Below are positions 1-8,787 of a stretch of DNA of 34,102 bases, in pieces (the stretch's first letter is position 1; each line of letters begins with the position of its first letter). The notes beneath the pieces are model-generated. The model worked only from the letters and a program-made list of their open reading frames with translations, was not told the origin of the DNA and did not search any database. Origin of the DNA: Bifidobacterium scaligerum (GTDB lineage Bacteria > Actinomycetota > Actinomycetes > Actinomycetales > Bifidobacteriaceae); assembly GCF_002802865.1 (NCBI RefSeq), contig NZ_PGLQ01000002.1, positions 1 through 34,102 on the forward strand, written 5' to 3'. Position numbers and translations under genes: made by a program.

Positions 1-3
1 GAG

Positions 4-77
4 TGCGCGAGACAGGATTCGAACCTGCGACCTGCTGATCCGTAGTCAGCTGCTCTAATCCGCTGGGCTACTCGCGC
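4..77 (-). tRNA. tRNA-Arg (anticodon ACG)
   Basis: Read on the minus strand, a 7-bp acceptor stem pairs GCGCGAG (71-77) with CTCGCGC (5-11), with A as discriminator base at position 4. The anticodon arm has stem GCTGA/TCAGC and loop CTACGGA, giving anticodon ACG, which reads CGN arginine codons after A34-to-inosine editing. The T-arm carries GGTTCGAATCC. CCA is not encoded. The gene is complete within the window. Confidence 0.95.
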
Positions 78-103
78 ATGTTGTCGTTCAAACAACTCGA
101 TTT

Positions 104-131
104 ATAATACACGTCATCTAGCTTCATGCAA
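104..131 (-). promoter_or_regulatory. Putative promoter of tRNA-Arg
   Basis: On the minus strand a TTGCAT -35-like hexamer (126-131) is followed after 16 nt by TATTAT (104-109), about 26 nt upstream of the mature tRNA 5' end. Spacing and sequence fit a housekeeping sigma factor. Inferred from sequence only. Confidence 0.45.
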
Positions 132-219
132 CTCAGTGTCACTTACGGCGTGTCCCCAGTAATATCAACGGTTTTTGATTATTCACGTCTATAACGATCG
201 ATCACTATTGCGCGAACAT

Positions 220-1578
220 TCAGCGATGATCTGCGGAATGAGCCTCTGAAGCGTGCAGCATTTTGGGCGCTCCAATACCTTCTACCGCATCGCGATCAAC
301 CACCACTCGCACGATATCTTCCATACTGGGAAGGCGAAACATCGTATCCTGCAGCGTGTGCTCGATAATCGCGCGCAAACCGCGCGCGCCTATCCCCTGC
401 CGTATGGCAGTGTCGGCTATCGTCCGAATCGCCTTGTTGGTAAACTGCAGATCCACACCATCCACGGCAAACAGCTTCTTATACTGCTTGATCAACGCAT
501 TCGTCGGCTTCGTCAATATCGCAGTCAAATCATCGGCCGTCAGCTCATGGAGCACGCTAATCACCGGCAAACGCCCGATGAATTCAGGGAGGAGTCCGAA
601 TTCGGAAAGATCATCGGCGTTGACCTGTTCCAGTAAATCTCCATCCGAGACCTCTTCCTGTTCCCAACGTGATGAGAATCCCGTTTCCCGCCGTCCCAAA
701 CGTTTGCGGACAATATCCGCGAGTCCGACGAATGCGCCGCCACAGATGAACAGCACATCTCGCGTGTCCATTTGCACGGTGTCTTGATCCTTGTGCTTTC
801 GAGTGCCTTCCATCGGCACTGAAGCGATAGTACCTTCCAAAATCTTGAGCAACGCCTGTTGCACGCCTTCACCGGATACGTCGCGCGTAATCGAGGTGTT
901 TTCGCCGGTTTTCCGGGCAATTTTGTCTATTTCATCGATATAGACAATGCCGTGCTGCGCTCTGGCGACGTCACCATCCGCGGCTTGCAACAGTCGCTGG
1001 AGCACAGTCTCCACATCATCACCTACATACCCGGCCTCGGTCAATGTCGTAGCGTCCGTGATGACGAATGGCACATTCATCACTTTGGCCAAGGATTGCG
1101 CCAGATAGGTCTTACCCACGCCTGTGGGACCGAGCAGCAGAATGTTTGATTTGGCTACTTCCACGCCAGCCAGCGGATCGTTGCGTTGCCGGTCGAGAGA
1201 CGTCGCGCCGTGCACCGGCGATCCGGCAACGCCGCCATTGCCTTCGGACTGCGCCCAACGCGCCGCGGACTGGGTGAGCTCCATATTCACACGCTTGTAA
1301 TGGTTGTACACGGCTACGGCCAATGCCCTCTTGGCGTCTTCCTGACCAACGACATATTGGTTGAGGTAGTCGAAGATCTGTGTGGGCTTGGGTAGGCTCA
1401 GCGCATTGACCTGCGCGTCTTTGATGCGCTCTTCCGAAATGATGTCCAAGCACAGTCCAATGCATTCGTCGCAAATGGAAGCGTTGGGGCCAGCCACCAG
1501 CTTTCTGACCTGATGTTCGGTTTTACCGCAGAACGTGCAACGTGGAATGTCTTCGTTGTAGCTCACCACACGTCCCAT
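220..1578 (-). CDS. clpX: ATP-dependent Clp protease ATP-binding subunit ClpX
   Basis: AAA+ unfoldase (452 aa) that recognises, unfolds and feeds substrates to ClpP in the cytoplasm. The N-terminal zinc-binding domain has C14, C17, C36 and C39. Walker A is GPTGVGKT (150-157), the pore-1 loop GYVG (183-186), Walker B IVYIDEID (211-218) and the RKH pore loop is at 260-262. ATG at 1578 is chosen because it is preceded by AGGAGA at good spacing and starts the family-typical zinc domain; a longer in-frame start (to 1641) would run into the upstream hairpin. Two oddities: a roughly 30-residue Gly/Ala/Ser-rich stretch (103-135) between the zinc finger and Walker A, and a short ClpP-docking loop reading TGF (299-301) where IGF or LGF is usual. 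The clpP pair lies just upstream, as is common. Confidence 0.97.
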   Translation of the reverse strand: MGRVVSYNEDIPRCTFCGKTEHQVRKLVAGPNASICDECIGLCLDIISEERIKDAQVNALSLPKPTQIFDYLNQYVVGQEDAKRALAVAVYNHYKRVNMELTQSAARWAQSEGNGGVAGSPVHGATSLDRQRNDPLAGVEVAKSNILLLGPTGVGKTYLAQSLAKVMNVPFVITDATTLTEAGYVGDDVETVLQRLLQAADGDVARAQHGIVYIDEIDKIARKTGENTSITRDVSGEGVQQALLKILEGTIASVPMEGTRKHKDQDTVQMDTRDVLFICGGAFVGLADIVRKRLGRRETGFSSRWEQEEVSDGDLLEQVNADDLSEFGLLPEFIGRLPVISVLHELTADDLTAILTKPTNALIKQYKKLFAVDGVDLQFTNKAIRTIADTAIRQGIGARGLRAIIEHTLQDTMFRLPSMEDIVRVVVDRDAVEGIGAPKMLHASEAHSADHR

Positions 1579-1625
1579 ACACGTCTCCTTTGCCTGTGCG
1601 CAACGCGTTAACACCCTAATACCAC

Positions 1626-1657
1626 AATACCCCCGGCCCAAGTGGTCCGGGGGTATT
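1626..1657. terminator. Perfect 11-bp hairpin between clpP2 and clpX
   Basis: AATACCCCCGG (1626-1636) and CCGGGGGTATT (1647-1657) form a perfect 11-bp stem with a 10-nt loop. It sits 3' of clpP2 and 5' of clpX. No good U-tract follows on the minus strand, so it may be a partial terminator, an mRNA 3'-end stabiliser, or part of the clpX leader. Confidence 0.5.
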
Positions 1658-1703
1658 TCAGCAGTATGATGTGAACGTTCTCAATCGCCACCGATCATGA
1701 CGA

Positions 1704-2420
1704 TTACTGACGGTGCTCCAGCACCTCGTCCACCAATCCATATTCCTTGGCCTCAGGAGCTGTCAAGAAGGTATCCACTTCGATATCACGACGAATCTTC
1801 TCGACATCCTGACCGGTATGCTTGGCCAGCGTGTTTTCCAGCCATTCGCGCATGCGCAGCATTTCCTTGGCCTGAATTTCGATTTCCGTGGCCTTGCCGA
1901 ATCCTTGATCAATAGCCGGCTGGTGAATCAGTACACGAGCGTTCGGCAGCATAAGCCGCTTGCCTTTGGCACCGGATGCAAGCAGGATAGCCGCAGCCGA
2001 AGCAGCCTGACCGAGGCATACGGTCTGCACGTCCGGCTTGATGTACTGCATGGTGTCGTAGATAGCGGTCATGGCCGTCATCGAGCCGCCGGGCGAGTTG
2101 ATGTACATCATCACGTCACGGTTGGGATCCTGAGATTCAAGAACCAGCAGCTGAGCCATCACATCATCGGCCGAAGCATCATCAACTTGCACGCCCAAGA
2201 AAATGATACGATCCTCGAATAGACGAGAATAGGCATCCTGTGTTTTCATGCCGTACGGGGTCTTCTCCACGAACTGCGGCATAACGTAACGGTTGGAAGG
2301 CATTGCGGTACGCTGCACCTGCGCTTCGGCACGTAACGCGGCTGGCATGAAGCCCACAACCCCCTGACGGCCGGCCAGATGCTCGGCACGGCTTACGAAC
2401 TTCGCTTCTTCACTTGCCAT
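1704..2420 (-). CDS. clpP2: ATP-dependent Clp protease proteolytic subunit (ClpP2-type)
   Basis: Serine peptidase subunit of the Clp protease (238 aa), expected to form a mixed barrel with the neighbouring ClpP as in other actinobacteria. The catalytic triad is visible: S141 in GQAASAAA, H166 in LIHQP and D216 in EVDTFL. The N-terminus is long, about 50 residues before the usual family start, and may be processed. ATG at 2420 is preferred: AGGGGGAG lies 8 nt upstream. An in-frame GTG at 2429 overlaps the stop of the upstream clpP (GTGA), so translational coupling is likely with either start. Second gene of the clpP1-clpP2 operon. Confidence 0.95.
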   Translation of the reverse strand: MASEEAKFVSRAEHLAGRQGVVGFMPAALRAEAQVQRTAMPSNRYVMPQFVEKTPYGMKTQDAYSRLFEDRIIFLGVQVDDASADDVMAQLLVLESQDPNRDVMMYINSPGGSMTAMTAIYDTMQYIKPDVQTVCLGQAASAAAILLASGAKGKRLMLPNARVLIHQPAIDQGFGKATEIEIQAKEMLRMREWLENTLAKHTGQDVEKIRRDIEVDTFLTAPEAKEYGLVDEVLEHRQ

Positions 2421-2425
2421 GGCTG

Positions 2426-3049
2426 TCACTCCCCCTTACGATCGTTGCCGATAGTGTCCGGCGTGGTCACCAGCTTGTCCACGAAACCGTATGCCAAGGC
2501 TTCTTCAGCGGTAAACCAGTGGTCGTATTCGTTGTCACGGTAGATCTCCTCAACCGTGTGACCGGTCTGTACCGCGGTCAGCTCGGCGAGGGTCTTTTTC
2601 ATATCCATGATGAGCTCGGCATTGATGCGCACATCGGTAGTAGTACCGCCTATGCCTCCAGAAGGCTGATGCATCAGGACCCGGGCATGCGAAGTCAGAT
2701 AACGCTTGCCAGGCGTACCGGAACTCAACAGGAACTGGCCCATCGATGCGCACATGCCCAGACCCACTGTAGCCACATCCGGCTCGATGAGCTGCATCGT
2801 GTCATAGATGGCCATGCCGGCAGTGATGGATCCACCCGGCGAATTGATGTACAGCCAAATGTCCTTCTTCGGATCCTCGGCGGCCAGCATCAACAGCTGC
2901 GCGCAGATGCGGTTGGCCATATCGTCCTTGACTTCCTCACCCATCCAGATGATACGGTCCTTCAACAGACGGTTGAAAATCGGGTCCACGGGGCCGGCCG
3001 ATGCGTCTGCGCCCGCCATGGCCGGTAAGGTCGCAAAGGTATTGCTCAC
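2426..3049 (-). CDS. clpP1: ATP-dependent Clp protease proteolytic subunit (ClpP1-type)
   Basis: Second ClpP peptidase paralogue (207 aa). Triad: S102 in GMCASMGQ, H127 in LMHQP and D176 in NEYDHWF. Start is GTG at 3049, preceded by AAGGAGATTCAAG. Its stop overlaps the possible GTG start of clpP2, so both subunits are probably made from one mRNA. Actinobacterial ClpP1/ClpP2 usually work as a heterotetradecamer with ClpX or ClpC; that role is family knowledge, not shown here. Confidence 0.95.
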   Translation of the reverse strand: MSNTFATLPAMAGADASAGPVDPIFNRLLKDRIIWMGEEVKDDMANRICAQLLMLAAEDPKKDIWLYINSPGGSITAGMAIYDTMQLIEPDVATVGLGMCASMGQFLLSSGTPGKRYLTSHARVLMHQPSGGIGGTTTDVRINAELIMDMKKTLAELTAVQTGHTVEEIYRDNEYDHWFTAEEALAYGFVDKLVTTPDTIGNDRKGE

Positions 3050-3074
3050 CTTGAATCTCCTTAACTTATAACTC

Positions 3075-3085
3075 GAACATTGTTC
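3075..3085. promoter_or_regulatory. 11-bp palindrome upstream of clpP1
   Basis: GAACA-T-TGTTC is a perfect inverted repeat 26 bp upstream of the clpP1 start codon. It could be an operator for the clp operon, but it does not match a regulator I can name with confidence. Confidence 0.25.
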
Positions 3086-3165
3086 AGACTACCGCCTTGA
3101 AGCGACGGAAGACCACTTATATCCATGATTTCGGCGGCCAGCGTAGGAAAAATACGACTTACCGG

Positions 3166-3549
3166 TCATTCCATAGAGTCAAGCACATCATCGATCAGCA
3201 GACGCTCCTGCGCTTGATTGCCCACGTACTTCAATCTGGGAAAACGGCGCTCGGCATTGGCGGGACTGGCATCCGCCGCACGGGCCACATTCGATTTGCT
3301 CACACCTCGCGCCACGCTCTTTTCCGCAAGGCGGTCCACCAATGAGTCAGCGACTTGCCGCATCCGTTCCGCCACCCACAACTGTGCGATATCCTGACTC
3401 AGGCCATAATCTTCAGCCAGTTCACTCGATGCCTCCTGTATGGCCGCCCAGAGCACCATAAACGGTTTGCGGTAATATGCGATCTGCTCAGTCAACGGCT
3501 CATGTCCCAACGCTTCCAACGCTTTACGATCTTCGGCATTCACGGACAT
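3166..3549 (-). CDS. Small conserved hypothetical protein, possible helix-turn-helix
   Basis: Cytoplasmic protein of 127 aa, mostly helical and charged. I do not recognise the family. Residues around 83-106 (SKSNVARAADASPANAERRFPRL) have the spacing of a helix-turn-helix, so DNA or RNA binding is possible but unproven. ATG at 3549 has GGGGAG 8 nt upstream. It begins 37 nt after the CLC transporter gene, so the two may be cotranscribed; 116 nt separate it from clpP1. Confidence 0.75.
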   Translation of the reverse strand: MSVNAEDRKALEALGHEPLTEQIAYYRKPFMVLWAAIQEASSELAEDYGLSQDIAQLWVAERMRQVADSLVDRLAEKSVARGVSKSNVARAADASPANAERRFPRLKYVGNQAQERLLIDDVLDSME

Positions 3550-3586
3550 ATGTAACTCCCCTCATTTTTCACGCATCGACAATGCG

Positions 3587-5071
3587 TTACCGCTGCGATC
3601 GAGTGAGCAGCCACTTCGAAACCAGCGCAGACACGGCTACGGCACATCCTACGGGCACGAAGAAAGTGATGGGCGATTCCGTCAATTCCATAACCAGACA
3701 CATGGCCATCAACGGCGCCTGTTGGGATGCGGCCAACAACGCAGCAGCTCCAATCAGCGCGCATGCCGTTACCGAATCGACAGGAAAAGCAACTATCCAT
3801 ACAAGTCCCAGCAACGCTCCCAGTGTCGAACCCAATGCTATACCGGGTTGCAGCACGCCACCCGACGCACCGGAGCGAATGGTCATCAGGGTGGCGAAAG
3901 CCTTAGCTGCAAAAGTCAAAGCGAGTATGCCCGCAATCGCTCCCACGTGATTCATCGTCAGTACCGTGCCGGCATTGGGCGCGAATCCTGTTCCCCACCC
4001 ATTGGCCAAGGAATCGATCCAAGAGTGGACTCCGGTTCCGGTAGAGGCCGTTCTACCGGTGGTGGAGATCTCATTCGCCAACAACGTCCACGGTGAAGCG
4101 GCAGTCGAGGCCTGCGATTGCACGGCACCGGAGTCGCCAGCGATTTGCGGAATAAAGGTGCTGAATCCAAGTTGCGCGGCGGCACGACCGTTCCCCATGA
4201 CCTGAGGCACGAACACCGCCAACAGTCCGGTGATCAAGCCAGCCAAGGGCATCTGCCAGAGGATGCCCTTACCGTCAGGCTTATGAGATTCCGCCCAAGA
4301 CGAGCCCTTTCGGAACAGTGCGCCTGCCGCGCCGCAAGCCATACCACACAGCAATGCGAACAGCATCAGACTAGGCGTTGATTCAGGCTGCATGGCGGTG
4401 ATGTCATAAAACGTGTGGTGACCTTTGATCAGCGTTGCCGTGAACGCGGCCACCGAAGACATGCCGAGTCCGAATGCCGCTTTTTCCAAGGTCACATCAG
4501 CAAGCAGGATCTCTATTGCGAAAAACATGCCAGCCAACGGCGCATTGTAGACGCCGCCGAGGCCTGCGCCGGCTGCCACGGCAACCACCATATGCCGGTC
4601 GATGCCGTGCTCGGCGTCGAGATGGAACAGGTCGCAGAATCGTTGGGCAAGCATGGCACCCAGCTCGCGCGGGGCCACTTCTCGGCCGATGGAAGCGCCG
4701 GTGCCTACTATGAAAATCTGTAATACCACATGCAGCATGGTCTGCCAGATGGGCATTTGGGCTCCACTGACGGCCTTCTTGACCGACGGCACCCTGGTGG
4801 TCTTGGTACGTAGCAGGTACCAAATCACGCTCGCGAAAGTCAATCCGAGCGTCACCGAAATGACACGACGAACGGCAGGTACGCCGAATGGACCAGGCTG
4901 ACCTGCACCCTCAACGTATCCCAGCATGAGTTTCTCAACACCGTAGAGCAACAGGGTCAGCAGACCAGCCCCTGCACCGATCAGCATTCCCAGTATCACG
5001 GTTGCGCCGGCAAGCCATCCCAAACGCCTAGCATTGGCGTTTCGCACAACGTTCCCCATCTCATCTCTCAT
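3587..5071 (-). CDS. CLC-family (voltage-gated chloride channel type) anion transporter, divergent
   Basis: Integral membrane protein of about 494 aa with many hydrophobic helices, starting near residue 16. CLC landmarks: GREVAP (129-134) in place of GREGP with the gating glutamate kept as E131, YNAPLAG (175-181) before helix F/G, and GGVLQPG in place of GxFxP near the C-terminal half. The first selectivity motif GSGIP is replaced by TTRVP (91-95). Aligned by eye to E. coli ClcA, FAIEIL (184-189) puts isoleucine at the internal proton glutamate (E203). The transported anion and coupling are unknown. Start is uncertain: ATG at 5071 (GAGGG about 10 nt upstream) or 5059. A longer reading frame to 5194 crosses the tig terminator and is unlikely. 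Confidence 0.82.
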   Translation of the reverse strand: MRDEMGNVVRNANARRLGWLAGATVILGMLIGAGAGLLTLLLYGVEKLMLGYVEGAGQPGPFGVPAVRRVISVTLGLTFASVIWYLLRTKTTRVPSVKKAVSGAQMPIWQTMLHVVLQIFIVGTGASIGREVAPRELGAMLAQRFCDLFHLDAEHGIDRHMVVAVAAGAGLGGVYNAPLAGMFFAIEILLADVTLEKAAFGLGMSSVAAFTATLIKGHHTFYDITAMQPESTPSLMLFALLCGMACGAAGALFRKGSSWAESHKPDGKGILWQMPLAGLITGLLAVFVPQVMGNGRAAAQLGFSTFIPQIAGDSGAVQSQASTAASPWTLLANEISTTGRTASTGTGVHSWIDSLANGWGTGFAPNAGTVLTMNHVGAIAGILALTFAAKAFATLMTIRSGASGGVLQPGIALGSTLGALLGLVWIVAFPVDSVTACALIGAAALLAASQQAPLMAMCLVMELTESPITFFVPVGCAVAVSALVSKWLLTRSQR

Positions 5072-5149
5072 TTCCTCTTTACCCTCATCGAGGGTATTGC
5101 AAAACATACCGGGGGAAACAGTCCCCTCATGCATCAGCGCTACGTACCA

Positions 5150-5184
5150 AACGAAAAGGCCCGGAACCATAATGGTCCCGGGCC
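5150..5184 (-). terminator. Rho-independent terminator of tig
   Basis: On the minus strand a GC-rich stem (arms 5158-5170 and 5172-5184, one G-U wobble) is followed directly by TTTTCGTTT. It lies about 50 nt after the tig stop codon and is one of the clearest intrinsic terminators in the window. Confidence 0.88.
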
Positions 5185-5236
5185 CGACAATCACGACATC
5201 ACACCTGCAGCTGGCAGATGCAACGGCGAATCATGC

Positions 5237-6622
5237 TCACTCGGCGTTCTCGGCCTTGTCCTCATCGGACTTGGACAGCTCGTCAGCCACAGCGGCAGCG
5301 GCGGAAGCAGCCTCCACGGATTCGGCTTCCTCATCCTCAGCAGCTTCACCGAGGAAGGCGGAGAGGTCAACGGCCTCGCCGTCAGCGGTGAACTTGACAG
5401 CGCGCATGCCGGCCAGCAGACCCTTGGAGCGGCCAACTTCCTGCACGGCGGAACCGAGCTGGCCGTTCTTGATGATGGCCTGAATGAAGGCATTCGGATC
5501 CATGCCATACTGCTGGGCGATGGAAGCGAGGAAGTTGAACACGTCGGCCTGAGAGACCTGGACATCCAGCTTCTCAGCCAGAGCGTCGAGTACCATCTGA
5601 TCGCGCAGATCCTTCTCGACGGTCTTCTCGGCCTCGTCCTTCTGCTCCTTGGTGGCCTTCTCCGGATCCGGAGTCATGCCCTTGAGGTGCTCAGCGACCA
5701 TGTTGGCCTTGACGCCCTTCGGCACCGGAATCTCCAGACCTTCCTGCAGCTTGGCGATAAAAGCATCGCGAGCCTCGGTGGCCTGACGGCCTTCGGCGTC
5801 CTGAGCGGCGGCCTTGCGAATGTCGGCCTTGAGCTCATCCAGCGTGTCGAACTCGGAAGCCTCGGAGGCGAACTCATCGTTCAGCTCCGGCAGTTCCTCG
5901 GCCTTCACGGAGTTGACCTTCACCTTGACGGTGGCCTTCTCACCCTCATGCTCGCCAGCTTCCAGCGTGCCTTCGAAGGTGGTCTCCTCGCCTGCGGACA
6001 GGCCGTCCAGAGCTTCATCCAGACCATCGAGCATGGTGTTGGAGCCCAGCTCGTAGCTCACACCCTCCTGAGAGTCAACGGTTTCGCCGTCGATTTCAGC
6101 AGTCAGGTCGATGTTGGCGAAATCACCCTTGGCGGCCGGACGATCGACACCCACCAGAGTGCCGAAGCGCTGACGCAGGGATTCCAGACGCTTGTCCACG
6201 TCCTCATCCTTGACCTCCGGCTTGGAGATGGCGATCTCCATGCCATCAAGCTCGGGCAGCTCGATATCGGGACGACGCTCGACGGTGGCGGTGAACTTCA
6301 GCTTGGTCTCATCCTTGGCGGAGGACGGCACATCCTGCACATCGAACTCCGGCTGGTCCATCGGACGAATCTTCTTCTCCTCCAGAGCCTTGGAGTACAG
6401 CTCCGGCACGGCGTCGTTCACGGCCTCGCCGGCGACGGCGGCAAAGCCGATACGCTGATCGATGATCTTGCCGGGCACGTGTCCCTTACGGAAGCCGGGC
6501 ACGTTCACCTGCTTGGCGATTTCCTTACGAGCCTTGTCCAGATACGGGTCGAGCTCTTCCGGTTCAACGGTGACGGTGAGCTTCACCTTGGTGGGCTCGA
6601 GGTTACGAACGCTGATCTTCAC
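5237..6622 (-). CDS. tig: Trigger factor, ribosome-associated chaperone and peptidyl-prolyl isomerase
   Basis: Binds the ribosome exit tunnel and shields nascent chains (461 aa). The ribosome-binding signature GFRKGHVPG is at 43-51, followed by an FKBP-type domain (about 160-245, beginning GDFANIDLTAEIDGE) and a helical C-terminal chaperone domain. The tail is strongly acidic and alanine-rich (last 35 residues or so), an extension beyond the E. coli protein. Start is GTG at 6622 with GAGGAG 10 nt upstream. Location next to clpP/clpX is widely conserved in bacteria; here a CLC gene and a small gene separate tig from clpP1, and a strong terminator follows tig, so it is probably a separate transcript. 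Confidence 0.97.
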   Translation of the reverse strand: MKISVRNLEPTKVKLTVTVEPEELDPYLDKARKEIAKQVNVPGFRKGHVPGKIIDQRIGFAAVAGEAVNDAVPELYSKALEEKKIRPMDQPEFDVQDVPSSAKDETKLKFTATVERRPDIELPELDGMEIAISKPEVKDEDVDKRLESLRQRFGTLVGVDRPAAKGDFANIDLTAEIDGETVDSQEGVSYELGSNTMLDGLDEALDGLSAGEETTFEGTLEAGEHEGEKATVKVKVNSVKAEELPELNDEFASEASEFDTLDELKADIRKAAAQDAEGRQATEARDAFIAKLQEGLEIPVPKGVKANMVAEHLKGMTPDPEKATKEQKDEAEKTVEKDLRDQMVLDALAEKLDVQVSQADVFNFLASIAQQYGMDPNAFIQAIIKNGQLGSAVQEVGRSKGLLAGMRAVKFTADGEAVDLSAFLGEAAEDEEAESVEAASAAAAVADELSKSDEDKAENAE

Positions 6623-6676
6623 GCTAATGACTCCTCAAAAGTCGTTATTTTCCTACAGTCTGCCGTTAGGCAACCT

Positions 6677-7984
6677 CTATATGATAACGCCACTTACGGA
6701 CGGTGCAACTAGCTTCACCTGCCATTGTCTGGCTCCTTGCCCCCGTAGAAACTCTGCTATGTCCACTTCCTGCGGGTCTTCGAGCCAGCACAGGTTCCGC
6801 AATATCTGCGGCTTAAGCACTATTTCCGCCGGTGTTCTCGTATCCTGTGCGATTTGATTGACCACTCGGCGCACCCGTTGCAAACGCTCATATCGATCAG
6901 GATGCCGCTGCTCCCACAGTTTCATCGAACGAGGGGCATTGACTACACCACCGTCCGTCGGCTCCGGGGCTGGCATGCTTGGCCACTGATTCGGCTTCAA
7001 AGCCATGGCCCGATCGATTGCCAGCTTCCATACCTTCGGTTTCACGGCCCGCTGAATGGGAGCGTATCGCTCGAACATCTTGTCCTGCTCGGTGCCGGTA
7101 CGAATACGCACGCGTTCGTTCAACGAGCGTAGTGCCCTGAATTGAGCGGCGTTGTGCGGCTTGGCCTGAGCAGCCTCGATAATCGACGAGTCCGTCAACA
7201 ACAGGGTCGGGGCGATATCATACTGACGAGCAAGACGGTCACGTTCCTCCCATAGGGATTTCGCGATGGCAAGTCCTTGCGGATCCCGGCTTAATTGAGT
7301 GATGCGCGAAACCCTTAGCCAAGGAATCGGATGGGGCTTGCGTCCGGCAAGACCTTCTGCCAGGGCATAAGTGAATTCCTCCTGCGCCCACTCATCCTTT
7401 CCGTTTCGCTTCAAATCAGCACGCATCAAGGACTCAAGTTCAATGAGCACTTCTACATCAAGTGCCGCATAATTGCGCCAGTCTCGCGGTAGTGGACGAT
7501 ACGACCAGTCAGCTGCGGAATGCTCTTTGGCCAAGGTGATACCAAGATAATGTTCGGTCACGGCCGCCAACCCGAATCGGTGCAGGCCCAGCAGCCGCGC
7601 CGCAATTTCCGTATCGAACAACCGTTGTGGGGTCAGACCGATATCCGCGAAACCGGGAAGGTCCATCAGTGAATCGTGCAGAATCCACACCGCATCGCCA
7701 ACGGCATTGTTCAATTCGTTCCAGTCCGCGCCTTCGCGGCTCAGAGCCACGGGATCCAACAGAGCTATGCCGGCTGACGACCTTTTGAATTGAATCAGCC
7801 AATCCTCATGCCCATATCGGAAACCGGACGCACGTTCGGCATCAGCCGCGAGCGGACCATCCGACATGGCCAACGTCTCGCAATACCGGTGGTAGCCATC
7901 CAACGTAGAGATAACGTCAGGCACTCCCCCTCGGGGTTCCTTGAGCAGCCGGGGTTCGGTGTCACGGACGTCACTCAACGTCAT
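6677..7984 (-). CDS. rnd: Ribonuclease D-like 3'-5' exonuclease with HRDC domain
   Basis: DEDDy exoribonuclease (435 aa) expected to trim tRNA and other RNA 3' ends. Exo I is DAE (D48, E50), Exo II ILHDSLMD (D108) and Exo III YAALD (Y172, D176). An HRDC nucleic-acid-binding domain follows at about 220-300, and a C-terminal extension of about 130 residues is typical of actinobacterial members. ATG at 7984 has AGGAGGA at ideal spacing. The gene overlaps the upstream DUF3000 gene by 14 bp, so they are almost certainly cotranscribed and coupled. Confidence 0.92.
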   Translation of the reverse strand: MTLSDVRDTEPRLLKEPRGGVPDVISTLDGYHRYCETLAMSDGPLAADAERASGFRYGHEDWLIQFKRSSAGIALLDPVALSREGADWNELNNAVGDAVWILHDSLMDLPGFADIGLTPQRLFDTEIAARLLGLHRFGLAAVTEHYLGITLAKEHSAADWSYRPLPRDWRNYAALDVEVLIELESLMRADLKRNGKDEWAQEEFTYALAEGLAGRKPHPIPWLRVSRITQLSRDPQGLAIAKSLWEERDRLARQYDIAPTLLLTDSSIIEAAQAKPHNAAQFRALRSLNERVRIRTGTEQDKMFERYAPIQRAVKPKVWKLAIDRAMALKPNQWPSMPAPEPTDGGVVNAPRSMKLWEQRHPDRYERLQRVRRVVNQIAQDTRTPAEIVLKPQILRNLCWLEDPQEVDIAEFLRGQGARQWQVKLVAPSVSGVII

Positions 7985-8651
7985 GTTCCTCCTGTGGGCG
8001 AACGGTCGATTGAATAAAAGCGGCCCACGAATTCACTTGTGTGCCGGCGTCCATCGTAGCGCCCGCCCCGGTCCCGTCAAGTGGAGTCCACGATGCACGA
8101 ATCTCACAGCCGGCATGTGGCTCGCCACCAAGGTTGCCGAATGCCGTATTGCTGGTCACCGTCACCGTACCGGCAAGAGTGCCCGGTTCAGCCCGGCCGA
8201 TAATGAAATCTCGCATTGACTCCCATATCATGGAGGGTGTCAACGCATCGTTCTCCACCACATCAAGCGGCAACTTTGCAAAGGCCACGCATCGCCAACA
8301 TGAGTCCCATTCCTCCCGTGGCTTGCGCGCATACAACAACATCAACCATCCTGCGGCCGGGTACACATTGCATTGCCCCCGAAAGTCCGCACCTATGTCA
8401 CGAGCGGCATCCGTCATCGCGCATGACGTAACTTCAAACTCTACGCCGATACCGAAATCCGCCAATGTAGCAGGCACAGGAATCTCGCGGTAGATCACAC
8501 CATCGCGATGTGGCATGACTCTAACGGATTCAACGGCAGACCACATTACGTCCGGCACACCATGAGGACGTACAAGGTGCTGCGGCTTGCCAGCTCCATC
8601 GCCGGATCTCATTGCCGCAGCCCCCGCTGGAAAAGCGAAGATCTCAGCCAT
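7971..8651 (-). CDS. DUF3000 family protein
   Basis: Actinobacterial protein of up to 226 aa and unknown function; DUF3000 genes are regularly found immediately upstream of the RNase D gene, as here (14-bp overlap). No signal peptide or membrane segment is seen. The start is unsure: ATG at 8651 lacks a clear ribosome binding site, and an internal ATG at 8612 is preceded by GGGGGC. Assignment rests on overall resemblance and the conserved neighbour. Confidence 0.75.
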   Translation of the reverse strand: MAEIFAFPAGAAAMRSGDGAGKPQHLVRPHGVPDVMWSAVESVRVMPHRDGVIYREIPVPATLADFGIGVEFEVTSCAMTDAARDIGADFRGQCNVYPAAGWLMLLYARKPREEWDSCWRCVAFAKLPLDVVENDALTPSMIWESMRDFIIGRAEPGTLAGTVTVTSNTAFGNLGGEPHAGCEIRASWTPLDGTGAGATMDAGTQVNSWAAFIQSTVRPQEEHDVE

Positions 8652-8742
8652 AGTTACAAGGCTAAGGTCAACACGCCGGAAACACGGTATTCACGCGCGG
8701 GAGTCAAACCTTTTCCTGCGCGTGAACCGTATGCCATGCTCA

Positions 8743-8783
8743 CTTGAGCCGAGGTACCAACGTCGGTATCGGTGCGGCTCAAG
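8743..8783 (-). terminator. Hairpin 3' of pflA
   Basis: CTTGAGCCG (8743-8751) and CGGCTCAAG (8775-8783) are perfectly complementary, and the interior pairs further (GGTACC with GGTATC, one mismatch). It begins a few nucleotides after the pflA stop codon. No U-tract follows on the minus strand. Confidence 0.5.
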
Positions 8784-8787
8784 ATAT

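Noticed and set aside
3088..3110. ClgR-like box upstream of clpP1
   Set aside because: On the minus strand CGC and GCG are separated by six bases, not the five of the ClgR motif I know, and the arms are otherwise unsymmetrical.
5072..5194. N-terminal extension of the CLC transporter
   Set aside because: The extra 41 codons cross the tig terminator hairpin, so they cannot be a natural start region.
5129..6712. 527-codon open frame opposite tig
   Set aside because: Antisense shadow of tig; it also runs across the tig terminator and start region.
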